A stretch of DNA of 64,000 nucleotides from Sulfurovum sp. (GCA_021166685.1 JAJPEU010000009.1:61055-125054); one strand, 5' to 3'; positions 37,029 to 47,423 are shown, counted from the first letter of the stretch. Numbers and translations: made by a program. The notes: generated by a model not told the origin, from the sequence alone.

Positions 37029-37034
37029 ATTATA
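37029..37034 (-). promoter_or_regulatory. -10 box before rpmI
   Basis: TATAAT on the minus strand at 37034-37029, preceded by GGG, 52 bp before the rpmI ATG. No recognisable -35, as is common in Campylobacterota. It would allow rpmI-rplT expression separate from infC. Confidence 0.5.
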
Positions 37035-37130
37035 CCCAAATATTCTAAAATATTTCTAAAAATTTTTGTTCCTCTGCGATCTTGTCCCAATACAATTAAA
37101 TGAAACAAACATTACAAAAAGAAAGTTCAG

Positions 37131-37153
37131 TCGATTTTATCGGCTAAAATCGA
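37131..37153 (-). other. Perfect 9-bp hairpin between infC and rpmI
   Basis: TCGATTTTA (37131-37139) pairs with TAAAATCGA (37145-37153) around a 5-nt loop. A T-rich stretch follows about six bases later on the minus strand. It could be a partial terminator or part of the L20 control region. Confidence 0.45.
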
Positions 37154-37223
37154 TTTATTTGGAAAGAAAAGTAATTTTGAGCTGCCTGTACTGCAAGCAA
37201 CCCACAAAATCATTCACTAAAAG

Positions 37224-37772
37224 TTATTTTTTGAGCGGTGTGACATACATATTGATATAGCGGCCTTCTTGGTGGGCATCCTTCTCCAGATGTCCAACAT
37301 CTTGGAGCATTGGCCATACACGCTGCAATACTTCGATGCCCCACTCTGGATTTGCCATTTCTCGTCCTCGCAGAAATACACGAAGCTTCACATGCTTCCC
37401 GTCTTCCAGAAACTCTCTGGCATGCTTCACTTTATAATTAATATCGTTTTCTGCTATTTTACAAGAAAATTTAACCTCTTTAACTTCAATTTTTTTCTGG
37501 TTCTTTTTGGCTTCTTTTTTCTTTTTTTCGACTTCGTACTTATGCTTTCCGTAATCCATCACTTTAGCAACAGGAGGTTTGGCATCCGGAGAAACAAGCA
37601 CCAAATCTAATCCTTTGGCTTCGGCAATACTAAGCGCTTCGACCTTAGGAATGATCCCGTATTGTTCGCCATCATCACCCAGTACTCTAAGCTCTGTTGC
37701 TCTGATTTCGTCATTCATGATGACGTCATCCCCTTTTTTTCTACCTCTGCTTCTATCGTTTTGTTTGCTCAA
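37224..37772 (-). CDS. infC: Translation initiation factor IF-3
   Basis: 182 aa from TTG 37772, with AAGG six bases upstream; the next ATG (37718) would remove 18 residues. N-domain with [21 protein letters not shown], a lysine-rich linker helix, and the C-domain with [42 protein letters not shown]. The start overlaps the thrS stop (TTTGA). IF-3 discriminates against unusual start codons, and non-AUG infC starts underlie autoregulation in other bacteria. Confidence 0.94.
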   Translation of the reverse strand: MSKQNDRSRGRKKGDDVIMNDEIRATELRVLGDDGEQYGIIPKVEALSIAEAKGLDLVLVSPDAKPPVAKVMDYGKHKYEVEKKKKEAKKNQKKIEVKEVKFSCKIAENDINYKVKHAREFLEDGKHVKLRVFLRGREMANPEWGIEVLQRVWPMLQDVGHLEKDAHQEGRYINMYVTPLKK

Positions 37773-39583
37773 ATTTTACCTTCTTGAAGTTGTTGTTTTA
37801 ATTTTACCATAAATTCGTCTTGTGTAAGATTATATTGTTCTTTAGCTCTTCTGTCGCGTATTGCAACCGTCTGCGTGCTTACTTCTTCATCGCCAACAAC
37901 TACCACATATGGCACTCTTTGCTTTTCTGCAGTACGAATACGTTTATTAAGCGAATCATTTTTATCGGATACTTCCGCATCTATTCCCTCCAGCATCAAT
38001 ACCTGCTTAAGAGTGTTTGCGTAGGCGGCATGACTTTGTGCAATCGGTACAAATATTACTTGTGTTGGTGCAAGAAAAAATGGGAATTCTCCGGCATAAT
38101 GTTCAGTCAAAATAGCAATGAATCTTTCAAATGAACCAAGGATTGCTCTATGTATCATTACCGGCTGTCTTCTGGTATTGTCCTCCGCAACATACTCTAC
38201 ATCAAAACGCTGTGGCAAATTAAAATCAACCTGAATCGTTCCGCACTGCCATTTTCGACCAAGTGCATCGGTAATCTTCACGTCTATTTTTGGACCATAA
38301 AATGCGCCGCCTCCCTCATCTATCGTATAAGGCAAACTGTTCCCATCAAGGGCATCTTTTAATCCTTGTGTTGCCAATTCCCAAACGCTATCTTCTCCAA
38401 TAGCCTTGTCTGGTTTTGTTGCGATTTCCATCGTATAATTAAATCCGAACAGTTTCATGACGGCATCCACAAACTCTACCACATCAAGGACTACACTGCT
38501 AATCTGCTCCGGCGTACAGAAAATATGTGCATCATCTTGTGTGAACTCACGAACTCTGAGCAGACCATGCAATACCCCTGATTTTTCATGTCTGTGTACA
38601 ACGCCATACTCATAAAATTTTAATGGGAGATCGCGATAGCTTTTTTGTGTCTGTTTAAAGATCTGAATGTGGCCGATACAGTTCATCGGTTTAATGCCGT
38701 ATTCTTGCTCATCAATGTTTGTCAAATACATGTTTTCGCCATAACAAGCATAATGACCTGATGTTCTCCACATATCAGACTTGAGTATCTCAGGACCGCG
38801 TACAGGCTGATACCCTCTGATGCGGTGCGCCCTATGAAGGATCTCCTCCAATTTCACTCTCAACTTTGCACCTTGCGGCATCCAAAACGGCAATCCTGCA
38901 CCTGCCTCATCATTAAACATGAAAAGTTCCATTTCTGTGCCTATTTTTCGATGATCACGCTTTTTTGCCTCTTCAAGCATTGTCATATGGGCATTAAGGG
39001 ATTCTTTATCCGCAAAAGCAATTCCATAGATACGTGTCAGCATCTCTGCCTTTTCATCCCCGCCAAGATATGCTCCTGCGACACGGGTCAGTTTAAAATT
39101 ATTAAGAAATCTTAATGAAGGAACATGCGGCCCCCGACAAAGATCCTCAAATTCTCCCTGCTTGTAGATGCTAACCACATCGTCTGGAATGCGAGAAAGT
39201 ACCGCCAGCTTCAGATCGTCATTTGCAAACTTTTCAAGTGCCTCTTCTTTGCTTATTGTATATTTTTCAATACTGTATTTTTTCTTGATGAGTTCTTTCA
39301 TCTTTTTTTCAATAGCTTTAAGATCCTCTTCTCCTATTTTTTCGGTCACCCTAAAATCATAGTAAAATCCTTCATTCACTACAGGCCCCACAAAGAATTG
39401 GGAGTTAGGATAAAGTTCAGTGATTGCTTGCGCCATAAGATGTGCGGTTGAATGTCGAATAATCTCAAGTGCCTCTTGACTGTTGTCGAATTCTATGGAG
39501 GTAGCTCCGCAAGATCCTTGCGCGGTTTGTGTATCTATAATGTTACCCTGATCATCAATGTAACCGATAATATTTTCGCTCAA
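37769..39583 (-). CDS. thrS: Threonyl-tRNA synthetase
   Basis: 604 aa from TTG 39583, with AAAAGG six bases upstream; the frame continues to 39625 without support. The N-terminal TGS domain is missing, as in other Campylobacterota. The editing domain ([11 protein letters not shown], about residues 45-55) and class II catalytic core with zinc ligands ([31 protein letters not shown]) are present, followed by the anticodon-binding domain. It lies between tRNA-Val and infC, and overlaps infC by four bases. Confidence 0.94.
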   Translation of the reverse strand: MSENIIGYIDDQGNIIDTQTAQGSCGATSIEFDNSQEALEIIRHSTAHLMAQAITELYPNSQFFVGPVVNEGFYYDFRVTEKIGEEDLKAIEKKMKELIKKKYSIEKYTISKEEALEKFANDDLKLAVLSRIPDDVVSIYKQGEFEDLCRGPHVPSLRFLNNFKLTRVAGAYLGGDEKAEMLTRIYGIAFADKESLNAHMTMLEEAKKRDHRKIGTEMELFMFNDEAGAGLPFWMPQGAKLRVKLEEILHRAHRIRGYQPVRGPEILKSDMWRTSGHYACYGENMYLTNIDEQEYGIKPMNCIGHIQIFKQTQKSYRDLPLKFYEYGVVHRHEKSGVLHGLLRVREFTQDDAHIFCTPEQISSVVLDVVEFVDAVMKLFGFNYTMEIATKPDKAIGEDSVWELATQGLKDALDGNSLPYTIDEGGGAFYGPKIDVKITDALGRKWQCGTIQVDFNLPQRFDVEYVAEDNTRRQPVMIHRAILGSFERFIAILTEHYAGEFPFFLAPTQVIFVPIAQSHAAYANTLKQVLMLEGIDAEVSDKNDSLNKRIRTAEKQRVPYVVVVGDEEVSTQTVAIRDRRAKEQYNLTQDEFMVKLKQQLQEGKI

Positions 39584-39673
39584 AATAAACCTTTTATCAT
39601 ATTTGTTTTTAACATAATGTTTCAAAATGGGGTAATTATAGCTAAAAGTTTGATAGAAATAAATTAAACGTAG

Positions 39674-39749
39674 TGGTGATCACGATTGGACTCGAACCAA
39701 CGACCCCTACCATGTCAAGGTAGTGCTCTACCAACTGAGCTACGCGATC
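39674..39749 (-). tRNA. tRNA-Val (GAC anticodon)
   Basis: 76 nt with CCA. Acceptor GATCGCG/CGTGATC (one G-U), anticodon loop TTGACAT (GAC), T-loop TTCGAGT. It is 90 bp upstream of thrS on the same strand and may share its transcript. Confidence 0.96.
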
Positions 39750-39782
39750 AAGATACAAGATGGCATTATGCCAAAGATATCC

Positions 39783-40421
39783 TTAATTTTTGCACACCCA
39801 GGCACTCTCCTTGCAAAGCTTATCTAGATATTCACCCGCCTCGCTTTTTCCGCTTTCTAATGCCTTTTTAAAATTTTCATACGCTTTCATTTTATCATGA
39901 GTCATGCCTTCTCCCCATGCATACATAATGGCAACATTCATTTGCGCGCTGCCGTCCCCCATTTGTGCACCCTTCTGGAAAAGCTCAAATGCTTTTTGTG
40001 AATCTTTTTTTACGCCTCTGCCTTCTAAATAAAATGAAGCAAGATTATTATAAGCCTCTTTAAGCCCACCTTCAACTGCTTTTTCATACCAATATTTAGC
40101 TTTTTCGTCTGCATGAGCATCATTTATTATGCGCTCATGATAGAGTTGTGCAAGATTGTATTGTGCCGATGCATTGCCCTGTAGGGCAGATTTCTCATAC
40201 CATCTCATTGCCTGAGAAACATCTGATTTTACTCCTTTGCCGTTGGCATAAATCAGGCCTACATTATACTGGGCTTTAGCATCTCCTTGTTTTGCCAAAA
40301 CAAAAAAAGCATTCAGGGCCTTAATAACATTTCCTTTTTTATAGTCTGAAACTGCCTGCTCAAAGTCACCGGAAAACAAACTTATCGTTGCAACGGTTAA
40401 AATAATAAGTATTTTTTTCAT
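39783..40421 (-). CDS. Sel1-repeat periplasmic protein
   Basis: 212 aa. Signal peptide residues 1-18 (IILTVATISLFSG). Five Sel1/SLR repeats of about 36 aa follow, e.g. AKAQYNVGLIYANGKGVKSDVSQAMRWYEKSA, ending with two cysteines (LCKESAWVCKN). HcpA-like cysteine-rich SLR proteins occur in Helicobacter, but here cysteines are few. Probably a periplasmic scaffold. Confidence 0.85.
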   Translation of the reverse strand: MKKILIILTVATISLFSGDFEQAVSDYKKGNVIKALNAFFVLAKQGDAKAQYNVGLIYANGKGVKSDVSQAMRWYEKSALQGNASAQYNLAQLYHERIINDAHADEKAKYWYEKAVEGGLKEAYNNLASFYLEGRGVKKDSQKAFELFQKGAQMGDGSAQMNVAIMYAWGEGMTHDKMKAYENFKKALESGKSEAGEYLDKLCKESAWVCKN

Positions 40422-40452
40422 TTTGCCCTATTCTTCAAATACAATCATCGTC

Positions 40453-41199
40453 TCATATTAAGGTCTCTGCAACAAATATTTTTGTCACCTTTCCCCCAAA
40501 ACGATAAACACCATTTTCATAACTCACATAAAGCTCATCACCGCTTTTGGGATGTGCTTTTACTTGGTCGGGCACCTTGCCCTCTTTGTGGTTCCGTATA
40601 AAACATGCAACCATACCTGTCCCACAAGCCAGGGTCTCGTCCTCTACTCCTCGCTCATAAGTGCGCACATACATAGTATCGCCATCCACACTACAGATAT
40701 TAACGTTACAATCATATTTTTGACGCAAAGTTCGAGCCTGTTCGATATCAAAAATATCGATATTCTCACGAATGGCAACCAGGTGCGGAACTCCTGAATT
40801 AATTAGCCACCATATTTCACCATACTCCAAAATATCTTCTCGGAGTATTTGAGGCTCAACCATGTCGCTTACGACATAAAGTCCATTAATTGTTGCACGA
40901 ATAACGCCTGCTCCCGTTAGAAATTCGGCTTTATTATCTTTAGAAATACCTTTTTCATGCGCAAAATGCGCTACACAGCGAGAAGCATTTCCGCACATAT
41001 CCGCACGGCTTCCGTCTGCATTATAAAATTCCCACTCAAAATCATATTCAGGATGAGGCAGCACGACAACCATTCCATCTGCCCCAACGCCGTTTTGCCT
41101 GTGACATAGTTTTTTGGCCAATTGACTTCTGTCTGCTTTTTCCTGTGCTATAAAAATAATAAAGTCATTGCCGTTGCCTGAATATTTAGTCACTGTCAT
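40453..41199 (-). CDS. dapF: Diaminopimelate epimerase
   Basis: 248 aa. Interconverts LL- and meso-diaminopimelate for peptidoglycan and lysine. Both catalytic cysteines are visible (MCGNASRC near residue 68; ACGTGM near 192), with SGNGNDFIIF at the start. Somewhat shorter than E. coli DapF (274 aa). ATG overlaps the coaE stop by four bases; on the minus strand coaE comes first. Confidence 0.95.
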   Translation of the reverse strand: MTVTKYSGNGNDFIIFIAQEKADRSQLAKKLCHRQNGVGADGMVVVLPHPEYDFEWEFYNADGSRADMCGNASRCVAHFAHEKGISKDNKAEFLTGAGVIRATINGLYVVSDMVEPQILREDILEYGEIWWLINSGVPHLVAIRENIDIFDIEQARTLRQKYDCNVNICSVDGDTMYVRTYERGVEDETLACGTGMVACFIRNHKEGKVPDQVKAHPKSGDELYVSYENGVYRFGGKVTKIFVAETLI

Positions 41200-41789
41200 G
41201 AAAAATCCTTTAAAATAGCTTCTTTGGCGCGTTCACACTCATGCTGCAACTGTCTCAAGTCACCACTGTTGTCAATAACATATATGGCTTTTTTGCGCTT
41301 CTCTTCTATACTCATTTGAGAATCTATGCGATTGCTTGCTTCTATTTGATTATATTTATCTCTTTGCATCAATCTCTGCAATTGCTGCTCTCTTGTTGTG
41401 TAAACTACAAGGGATTTTTCTATAGGATAACGGCCGCCTTCAAAAAAAAGCGGGATATCTATGATATAGGGTCTTTGGAATTGCTCTTCTATGTGTGCTT
41501 GTTGCTCTATCTCCTGATAAATAAGAGGATGCAAAAGGGACTCAAGTGCTTTACGTCTTGCGCTGTCTGCAAACACAATACTCCCCAACTTCTTTCTGTC
41601 TACCTTATTGTTAAGAACCAAATCCTTCCCAAACATTTCCGCAATTCCTAAGTGCTGCTCGTCCAATATTTTATGTGCTATCTTATCTGCATCAATAAAA
41701 CGAAATCCATACAAAGAAAGGATGATGGTTGCAGAACTCTTTCCTGTAGCAATTCCTCCTGTCAGTGCAATGGCGTATTTGAATGACAT
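41196..41789 (-). CDS. coaE: Dephospho-CoA kinase
   Basis: 197 aa. Last step of coenzyme A synthesis, phosphorylating dephospho-CoA. P-loop GGIATGKSS (residues 11-19), FIDADKIAH and the LID region IDSQMSIEEKRKKA are present. Precedes dapF with a four-base overlap. Confidence 0.95.
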   Translation of the reverse strand: MSFKYAIALTGGIATGKSSATIILSLYGFRFIDADKIAHKILDEQHLGIAEMFGKDLVLNNKVDRKKLGSIVFADSARRKALESLLHPLIYQEIEQQAHIEEQFQRPYIIDIPLFFEGGRYPIEKSLVVYTTREQQLQRLMQRDKYNQIEASNRIDSQMSIEEKRKKAIYVIDNSGDLRQLQHECERAKEAILKDFS

Positions 41790-41790
41790 A

Positions 41791-42381
41791 TTAGAATTTA
41801 ATCAACCCTGCAAATCTTTTTTTGCTTATCGTGGGAACCTGAAATGCACCGATTGCAATATCTGAATTGTAATAATTCAGTCCGTCCGTCAAATCTGCTC
41901 TTTGAAGATTAATATCCGCAGTAGGATGATATGCTTTGCTTGCAAACAAAAGATTTTTGCACACCATGTGTCCATCTTCTGTAATCCCTTCATAGCGGTA
42001 AGGCATCACAATCTTAAAAAGCTCGCCTGCCGTTTTAAGCTCTTTCTCAAAAACTTCTTCCTGCACAAGCATGGTGCTCGCCACTGTGGAAACTACACCT
42101 TTTGGATGAAGTGCTTTATGCAACAAACCCCAAAAAACCCTGTCTGTTTTAAAATTTTCATCCGCAACAATAGCTACATCAAAAAAATGTTCGCTCAATC
42201 TTGTCATTCGATCTGCAATATTTTCTCTGACGGCAAGAATATCTTCCAAACCTTTATGTTTTTCTACCTCATTTTTAATCTTATCACACCCGCCGATAAT
42301 CAAAATATTTTTGGGCTGGGCATGCGTACACATGGGAATATGCACAAGCATCTCGTCTTTAATATAGTGTAATTTTTCCAT
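41791..42381 (-). CDS. speE: Divergent spermidine-synthase-like protein
   Basis: 196 aa. A Rossmann-type fold with NILIIGGCDKIKNEVEKHKG where usual SpeE has GGGDGG, and DVAIVADEN where the usual catalytic Asp pair stands. The Helicobacter pylori enzyme (about 262 aa) is similarly divergent, and C-terminal segments here (VMPYRYEGITEDGHMVCKNLLFAS) resemble it. It is shorter still, and its activity is uncertain. One base before coaE. Confidence 0.6.
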   Translation of the reverse strand: MEKLHYIKDEMLVHIPMCTHAQPKNILIIGGCDKIKNEVEKHKGLEDILAVRENIADRMTRLSEHFFDVAIVADENFKTDRVFWGLLHKALHPKGVVSTVASTMLVQEEVFEKELKTAGELFKIVMPYRYEGITEDGHMVCKNLLFASKAYHPTADINLQRADLTDGLNYYNSDIAIGAFQVPTISKKRFAGLIKF

Positions 42382-42458
42382 ACTTTTTTTCCTTTAAGCA
42401 ATGTCAATTTTAGCGATTGTATCAAAAAACCATCTAAATAAGATTAAAATAGTCTTAT

Positions 42459-44141
42459 TTACCAATTTCTATACGATTTAAGTTGCATTTCATCATATCC
42501 ATACACATCATCTCTAAATTGAAGCTTACCGTCATGGTCAATCCATGCAGTTAAATAAACAACATCTATAGGAACACTATTGTCAAGATTCAAATAAGTC
42601 ATGTTTTTCCCTTTTAGCGTCTCTTGAGACTTATCAAAATCCACATTGGTGTTAAACGTAGAAAATGTTTTTAACAACTCTATCGGCTTGGCCAACCTGA
42701 TGCACCCATGGCTAAATGCTCTTGTCGTTCTGTTAAAAAGTCCCTTTGTGGGGGTATCGTGCATATAAACGGAAAACTCATTCGGAAAAAGAAATTTTAC
42801 TTTACCCAGAGCATTATGCGCACCCGGCACTTGTGCAAATCTAAACGGTACAGTTTTGCTGTAACGGTATTGACTCCAATCTACAGAAGCGGGGTTAATC
42901 TTCTTGTCATCTTCTCCCCAACCGCTGTGAATCTCTATTTTTTCTCTTGCCATCGCATTGGCGTTACGCAATAATTTTGGAATCATCTCTTTTTGTATAA
43001 TACTTTCAGGTACATTCCAATAAGGATTTAAAACAATCTGTTTTACACGATTGCTAAAAATAGGCGTAGGATTCTTTCGCGTTCCTGTGATTACGCCCAT
43101 TTCCTGTCGTAATTTTCCGTCTTCTTCAAAATACAGAGAAAATGCAGGAATGTTGATAATGATATGACGTTTTTCATTACGCTCCTTGAACCATTTGATA
43201 CGATCAAGATTTAAACGCATTGTAGCGATTCGTCGCTCAATACTCTGATTGAGCGCCTTAATGGTCGCCTGCCCTATTATTCCTTTTGCTTCAAGTCCAT
43301 TTCGTTTTTGGAAGCGAACGACTGCCTCTTTAAGACAATTATCATATATTGTACTCTCTCTACTTCCGCTACAGCCCTGGTAATCTCCTGTTGCCCGCAA
43401 TCTTTCCCTAAGATACGGCACCGCCTTGTAAGACTGCCCTACTGCCAATGTCCCATTCAAAGGTACGGGTGGCCATCCTCCGTTTCGCTGGATTTTGAGG
43501 TACTGAATCAGTGCCCTGCGAAGTTCTTTATAGTGATATTCATTTGGCATTGCATTTCGAAATCCCTCTTTTAGGCTTCCGTTCATAAGCGCGCTTTCAA
43601 TGAGTGAAACCGGACTTTCTTTGGGCTTATGGGTTACCCATGCTGCTCCAATATCTTTTGTTTTAAGATTGGAAAGCCTTGCCTGAAATGCACCCCAATT
43701 AATGCTGCCATAAAGCGCATAGTCCGCATATCCTTTATAAAGTTGAGCAATCTTAAATTCCAAATCAACTTTATGTGCCAACGTGCTCGAGGATTCATAA
43801 ATTTTTTTTGCTTTTTCCTCAAGCTCCAACATATCCCCATATAATCTTGTTGAATGATCAAGCGTTTCATCCTCTTTTATTTGAACAAATAGCTCTTGAG
43901 CAAAAGAAGAAAGGGATCTTTCATTGATCCAGACCGGAACAAAAAAAAGCTGGGTATACATCTTTCTTAAAAAACTATTTTGGGGTTGAGTCTGAAGTGA
44001 ATTTATCATGATATCCGAAGCGGCTTCATGAAATTCAACTCCCACGAGACTCGCTGCAGCTTGAGGTGCAGTCCACAGCATTAAAACCATACCAACTATT
44101 GCTAATTTATCGAATATTTTATTTTTTATTTTTGTTATCAT
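42459..44141 (-). CDS. L,D-transpeptidase (YcbB-like) murein cross-linking enzyme
   Basis: 560 aa from ATG 44141 (GGA eight bases upstream); ATG 44150 is possible. Signal peptide residues 1-30. A large N-terminal region is followed by a PG_binding_1 domain (about residues 230-310, YDNCLKEAVVRFQKRNGLEAKGIIGQATIKALN) and a YkuD catalytic domain (about 335-510) with His of YMHDTP and SHGCIRL. Makes 3-3 peptidoglycan cross-links or attaches proteins to the wall in the periplasm. Confidence 0.92.
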   Translation of the reverse strand: MITKIKNKIFDKLAIVGMVLMLWTAPQAAASLVGVEFHEAASDIMINSLQTQPQNSFLRKMYTQLFFVPVWINERSLSSFAQELFVQIKEDETLDHSTRLYGDMLELEEKAKKIYESSSTLAHKVDLEFKIAQLYKGYADYALYGSINWGAFQARLSNLKTKDIGAAWVTHKPKESPVSLIESALMNGSLKEGFRNAMPNEYHYKELRRALIQYLKIQRNGGWPPVPLNGTLAVGQSYKAVPYLRERLRATGDYQGCSGSRESTIYDNCLKEAVVRFQKRNGLEAKGIIGQATIKALNQSIERRIATMRLNLDRIKWFKERNEKRHIIINIPAFSLYFEEDGKLRQEMGVITGTRKNPTPIFSNRVKQIVLNPYWNVPESIIQKEMIPKLLRNANAMAREKIEIHSGWGEDDKKINPASVDWSQYRYSKTVPFRFAQVPGAHNALGKVKFLFPNEFSVYMHDTPTKGLFNRTTRAFSHGCIRLAKPIELLKTFSTFNTNVDFDKSQETLKGKNMTYLNLDNSVPIDVVYLTAWIDHDGKLQFRDDVYGYDEMQLKSYRNW

Positions 44142-44215
44142 TTTAGTCATCCAAATATTTTGTAAAGTATAACCAAAAAAATTTCAATCTACCCTATATT
44201 TTCAAACAACAGGCT

Positions 44216-44872
44216 TTACAAAATATCTTCATATTTTTTATCAGAATCAATTTTTAATTTTCCCTCTATTTTTGCCAATCTCCTGTCGCCTTCTTTGTAT
44301 GCTTTTTTAAGATATTTTCGTATGCGTTGTTTTTCTTTTTCTTTGATGATGTTTTGCCTTTTAAGAAATTTCTTTATTCCTATCCATTTTTCAAACGTTT
44401 CAGTTGACACTGAAGAAATCTCTGCCATCTCTTTCTGCAAAAGAGGTTTTGTCTTCATTTGTTCTATTTTGTGCGTATACAATGTTCGCATTTCGTAAAA
44501 TGCCTGCTTAAGCAACTCAATTTCACCTTTCAGAGTTGATGACATTTGTTTATTGCTCTTTTTAAGCTCTTTCATGGTGCCTTTAAGTATTTGAATTGTT
44601 TCATCCTTGGCCGCCAATAAACGTTTGTATTCTTGTTCATTTTTCTGTTTTTGCGAACTAGACATATCGCCTGCACTCATATTGGTTTTGGAAATAATTG
44701 CTTCTGCTGGCTCCCCTTTAAATACTTGAGAATCTTTGTGAAGCACAATATAAAGTTTTCCTTCTACATTTTTAGTTGCCAAAATACCCCGCTTTATTTT
44801 TGCGTAAACTGCTTGCCGTGAAATTCCAACTTCTTTTGCATATTCTGCTGGTTTTATCAGCTTTTCCATCAT
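44216..44872 (-). CDS. HTH plus coiled-coil protein (DUF3972-like)
   Basis: 218 aa from ATG 44872 (AAAGG upstream). N-terminal MerR/excisionase-like helix-turn-helix (KPAEYAKEVGISRQAVYAKIKRGIL, residues 4-30), a short sheet, then a long Lys/Glu-rich helix region (85-165) and a basic C-terminus. It resembles a conserved Campylobacterota DUF3972-type protein by memory. Probable DNA-binding; targets unknown. Confidence 0.6.
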   Translation of the reverse strand: MMEKLIKPAEYAKEVGISRQAVYAKIKRGILATKNVEGKLYIVLHKDSQVFKGEPAEAIISKTNMSAGDMSSSQKQKNEQEYKRLLAAKDETIQILKGTMKELKKSNKQMSSTLKGEIELLKQAFYEMRTLYTHKIEQMKTKPLLQKEMAEISSVSTETFEKWIGIKKFLKRQNIIKEKEKQRIRKYLKKAYKEGDRRLAKIEGKLKIDSDKKYEDIL

Positions 44873-44929
44873 TTTGCCTTTAGTGTTGCTGTTTTTAATC
44901 ATAGCATAAAGTCAATGAAAATGTGTCAA

Positions 44930-45562
44930 CTACTTTTGTGTTCCGTCCAAGATGGGCACAAAAAGACAGGGCTCTATCGCTTCTGAAGTAATGCGGCCGT
45001 TTCGCTTATAAAAACGAGTGATGATCTGCATCGGTCCTTCTTCTACGGGGGCGAGCAAAATGCCTCCTTCTGCCAACTGCTCAAAAAGCACAGAAGGAAT
45101 TTCTTTGGCAGTTGCCGAAAATAGAATACGCTCAAAAGGGGCATACTGCTTCCATCCTCTTTGCCCATCATCAAAACGAGTAAATATATTATATATGCCC
45201 AAGGCAGAAAAACGTATTTTAGCCTGTCTGAGAAGTTCATCAATGCGCTCAATAGTAAAAACACGGCGGCATATTTTACTTAATATCGCCGCCTGATATC
45301 CACTTCCGCATCCCACCTCAAGTACAGAATCAATCCCGTCCAGCTCTAAATGTTGTGTCATTTTCGCCACTGTCAACGGAGAAGAGATCCACTGACTTGC
45401 AGCCAAAGGAAGTGCATCCAACTGGTAAGAGAGATGCTTAAAACCATTTGGTACAAAAACTTCTCTATCAACCGTTAAAAAAGCTTCTTTGACATGCGGA
45501 TCTAAAATAAAATGTGTTTCGATTTGTTCTACTAAGTGTTGCAGTTGTCGGACTGTTGTCAT
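44930..45562 (-). CDS. pcm: Protein-L-isoaspartate O-methyltransferase
   Basis: 210 aa. S-adenosylmethionine motif VLEVGCGSGYQAAIL (near residues 80-94) and SPLTVAKMTQHLEL. It methylates isoaspartyl residues in damaged proteins. Lies 57 bp before the next gene's stop; possible operon with the hydrolase and nrdB upstream. Confidence 0.93.
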   Translation of the reverse strand: MTTVRQLQHLVEQIETHFILDPHVKEAFLTVDREVFVPNGFKHLSYQLDALPLAASQWISSPLTVAKMTQHLELDGIDSVLEVGCGSGYQAAILSKICRRVFTIERIDELLRQAKIRFSALGIYNIFTRFDDGQRGWKQYAPFERILFSATAKEIPSVLFEQLAEGGILLAPVEEGPMQIITRFYKRNGRITSEAIEPCLFVPILDGTQK

Positions 45563-45618
45563 ATATACTCTTCCCCCGTATTAGTGGGCAGATTCTATCT
45601 AAAATGTGATTAAAAGTA

Positions 45619-46347
45619 TTAATTCATCGCGATATAGCGACGCATTCTTTTGATCTCTCTCAAATCCACTATGCCTTCGACTTGGGATTGCGCATCATCT
45701 TGCACCGCATTGCCATTGGGTGAGATGATTGAGGAAGATCTTGCCATATCTGCATCGCTGCTATCAGAAACAATAACATAGCACTGATTCATGACGGCCA
45801 AGGCACGTGACAATATTTCAAGGTGCTGCTTTCTGGGTAATCCCCATCTTGCAGGAATAACTACAATATCTGCACCTTCAATCTGTTTCCAAAACATCTT
45901 AAAGCGCAACTCAAAACAGATTAATAGAGCATACTTCACCCCTTCTATCTCAAAAGGTTTGATGTTTTTCTTTTTGCCCGGCAAGAAATAGCGAGTTTCA
46001 TTTCCTAAGGCAAACAATTTTACCTTCTCCTGCCTATGGACAACTTTATGTTTGTGAATTACTACTGCACGGTTCACAAACCCCCCTCTATCTTCCAAGA
46101 CAAGTGTCAATACCACAATCTGCCTCTCAACTATTTTCTTGATGATCTTAAGTGCTTTTGCAGAAAATTTAGCTGCCGTTTTCAGGTGCGTATAGTCAAA
46201 TCCGGTCAAGCACACTTCTGGCGCTACTATGAGTGTTTTATTTTGGTGTTTTTTCAGACATTCGATTAGTTTCTCAAGATTGTCTTGATAGCGCTGAACC
46301 ACAGGAAGCTGTAAGGAGACGGCTTCCATTTCTTGAAACGTTTGCAT
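45619..46347 (-). CDS. Nitrilase-superfamily carbon-nitrogen hydrolase
   Basis: 242 aa. Catalytic triad Glu-Lys-Cys visible: APEVCLTGFDY, EKVKLFALGNE, LICFELRF. Cytoplasmic; exact amide substrate cannot be told, with omega-amidase or deaminated glutathione amidase among the options. 11 bp after nrdB. Confidence 0.85.
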   Translation of the reverse strand: MQTFQEMEAVSLQLPVVQRYQDNLEKLIECLKKHQNKTLIVAPEVCLTGFDYTHLKTAAKFSAKALKIIKKIVERQIVVLTLVLEDRGGFVNRAVVIHKHKVVHRQEKVKLFALGNETRYFLPGKKKNIKPFEIEGVKYALLICFELRFKMFWKQIEGADIVVIPARWGLPRKQHLEILSRALAVMNQCYVIVSDSSDADMARSSSIISPNGNAVQDDAQSQVEGIVDLREIKRMRRYIAMN

Positions 46348-46358
46348 ATACAGCTGCC

Positions 46359-47378
46359 TTAAAAATCATCCAAATTCAAACTTCCCTTGGAATAGTTCGT
46401 CACATTTCCTTCAAAAAAGTTTGTTTTTTGATCATTAAATTGAGAAAAATTATCTACCCACTTAATGGGGTGCTCGACATTGTAAAGCCTTTTAAGCCCA
46501 ACAGCATTTAGCCTTTTATCTGCAAGATACTGGATATACTGTTCGATAATTTGATCGGTGAGTCCTAAAATTTGCCCCTGCGTGATATATACTCCCCATT
46601 CACATTCAAGCTTTACCGCATTTTTAAACATTTCATAAACTTCTTCAATCAATTCATCGGTAAAAAGTTCGGGTCGTTCTTTTTTGGTGGCATTAATCAT
46701 ATTTTGAAAAAGTAAAAGATGGGTAACTTCATCTCTTTGAATAAAACGAATCATCTGTGCGGAGCCTAGCATTTTACCCGAACGTGCAAGAGTATAGATA
46801 TAAGTAAATCCGCTATAAAAATATATACCTTCCAGTATTTGATTGGCAAACATTGCTTTAACAATATTGGTATCGGTAGGATCTTTCGACAGATCCTCAT
46901 ACACTTTTGCAATGGCATCATTTTTATGCTTAAGCTTCATATCCCTTCTCCATAATTGGTAAATCTCTTGGGAGTTCGTAGAGATGCTGTCCACCATCAC
47001 GGCATAACTTTGGGAGTGCAGCGCCTCCTCAAATGCCTGTCTTACCAAAACCAGATTAATTTCCGGTGAAGTAATAAAAGGATTAAGATTGTCTATAATA
47101 TTGTTTGTCTGTAATGAATCCATAAAAATGAGTTGCGCAAGCACTTTATCATATGCCATTTTTTCTGCATCAGTGAGATGCTTGTAATCATTTACATCCC
47201 TTGTCATATCCACTTCTTTTGGAAACCAAGTATTATTAAGCATCATTTCCCATAAATTATATGCCCACTGATATTTGATGTCATTAAGCTCAAATATTCC
47301 CGTAGGATTTCCGCCGAATATCTTTCTTTGATTTGTCTTCTCTTGGGATTCAGGGTTATATATTTTTTTACGTATCAT
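46359..47378 (-). CDS. nrdB: Ribonucleotide reductase class Ia beta subunit
   Basis: 339 aa. Di-iron ligands in EEALHSQSY, the EGIYFYSGF region and [10 protein letters not shown]. Holds the tyrosyl radical used by NrdA. On the same strand downstream of nrdA, but separated from it by ppnP and two large spacers. Confidence 0.95.
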   Translation of the reverse strand: MIRKKIYNPESQEKTNQRKIFGGNPTGIFELNDIKYQWAYNLWEMMLNNTWFPKEVDMTRDVNDYKHLTDAEKMAYDKVLAQLIFMDSLQTNNIIDNLNPFITSPEINLVLVRQAFEEALHSQSYAVMVDSISTNSQEIYQLWRRDMKLKHKNDAIAKVYEDLSKDPTDTNIVKAMFANQILEGIYFYSGFTYIYTLARSGKMLGSAQMIRFIQRDEVTHLLLFQNMINATKKERPELFTDELIEEVYEMFKNAVKLECEWGVYITQGQILGLTDQIIEQYIQYLADKRLNAVGLKRLYNVEHPIKWVDNFSQFNDQKTNFFEGNVTNYSKGSLNLDDF

Positions 47379-47417
47379 TGTTTCTCTTCACTAAATTTTA
47401 ATCTGTAATTGAAAAAT

Positions 47418-47423
47418 ATTATA
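47418..47423 (-). promoter_or_regulatory. -10 box before nrdB
   Basis: TATAAT (47423-47418, minus) preceded by GTG, 40 bp before the nrdB ATG. No good -35 and no clear NrdR box seen. Confidence 0.45.
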
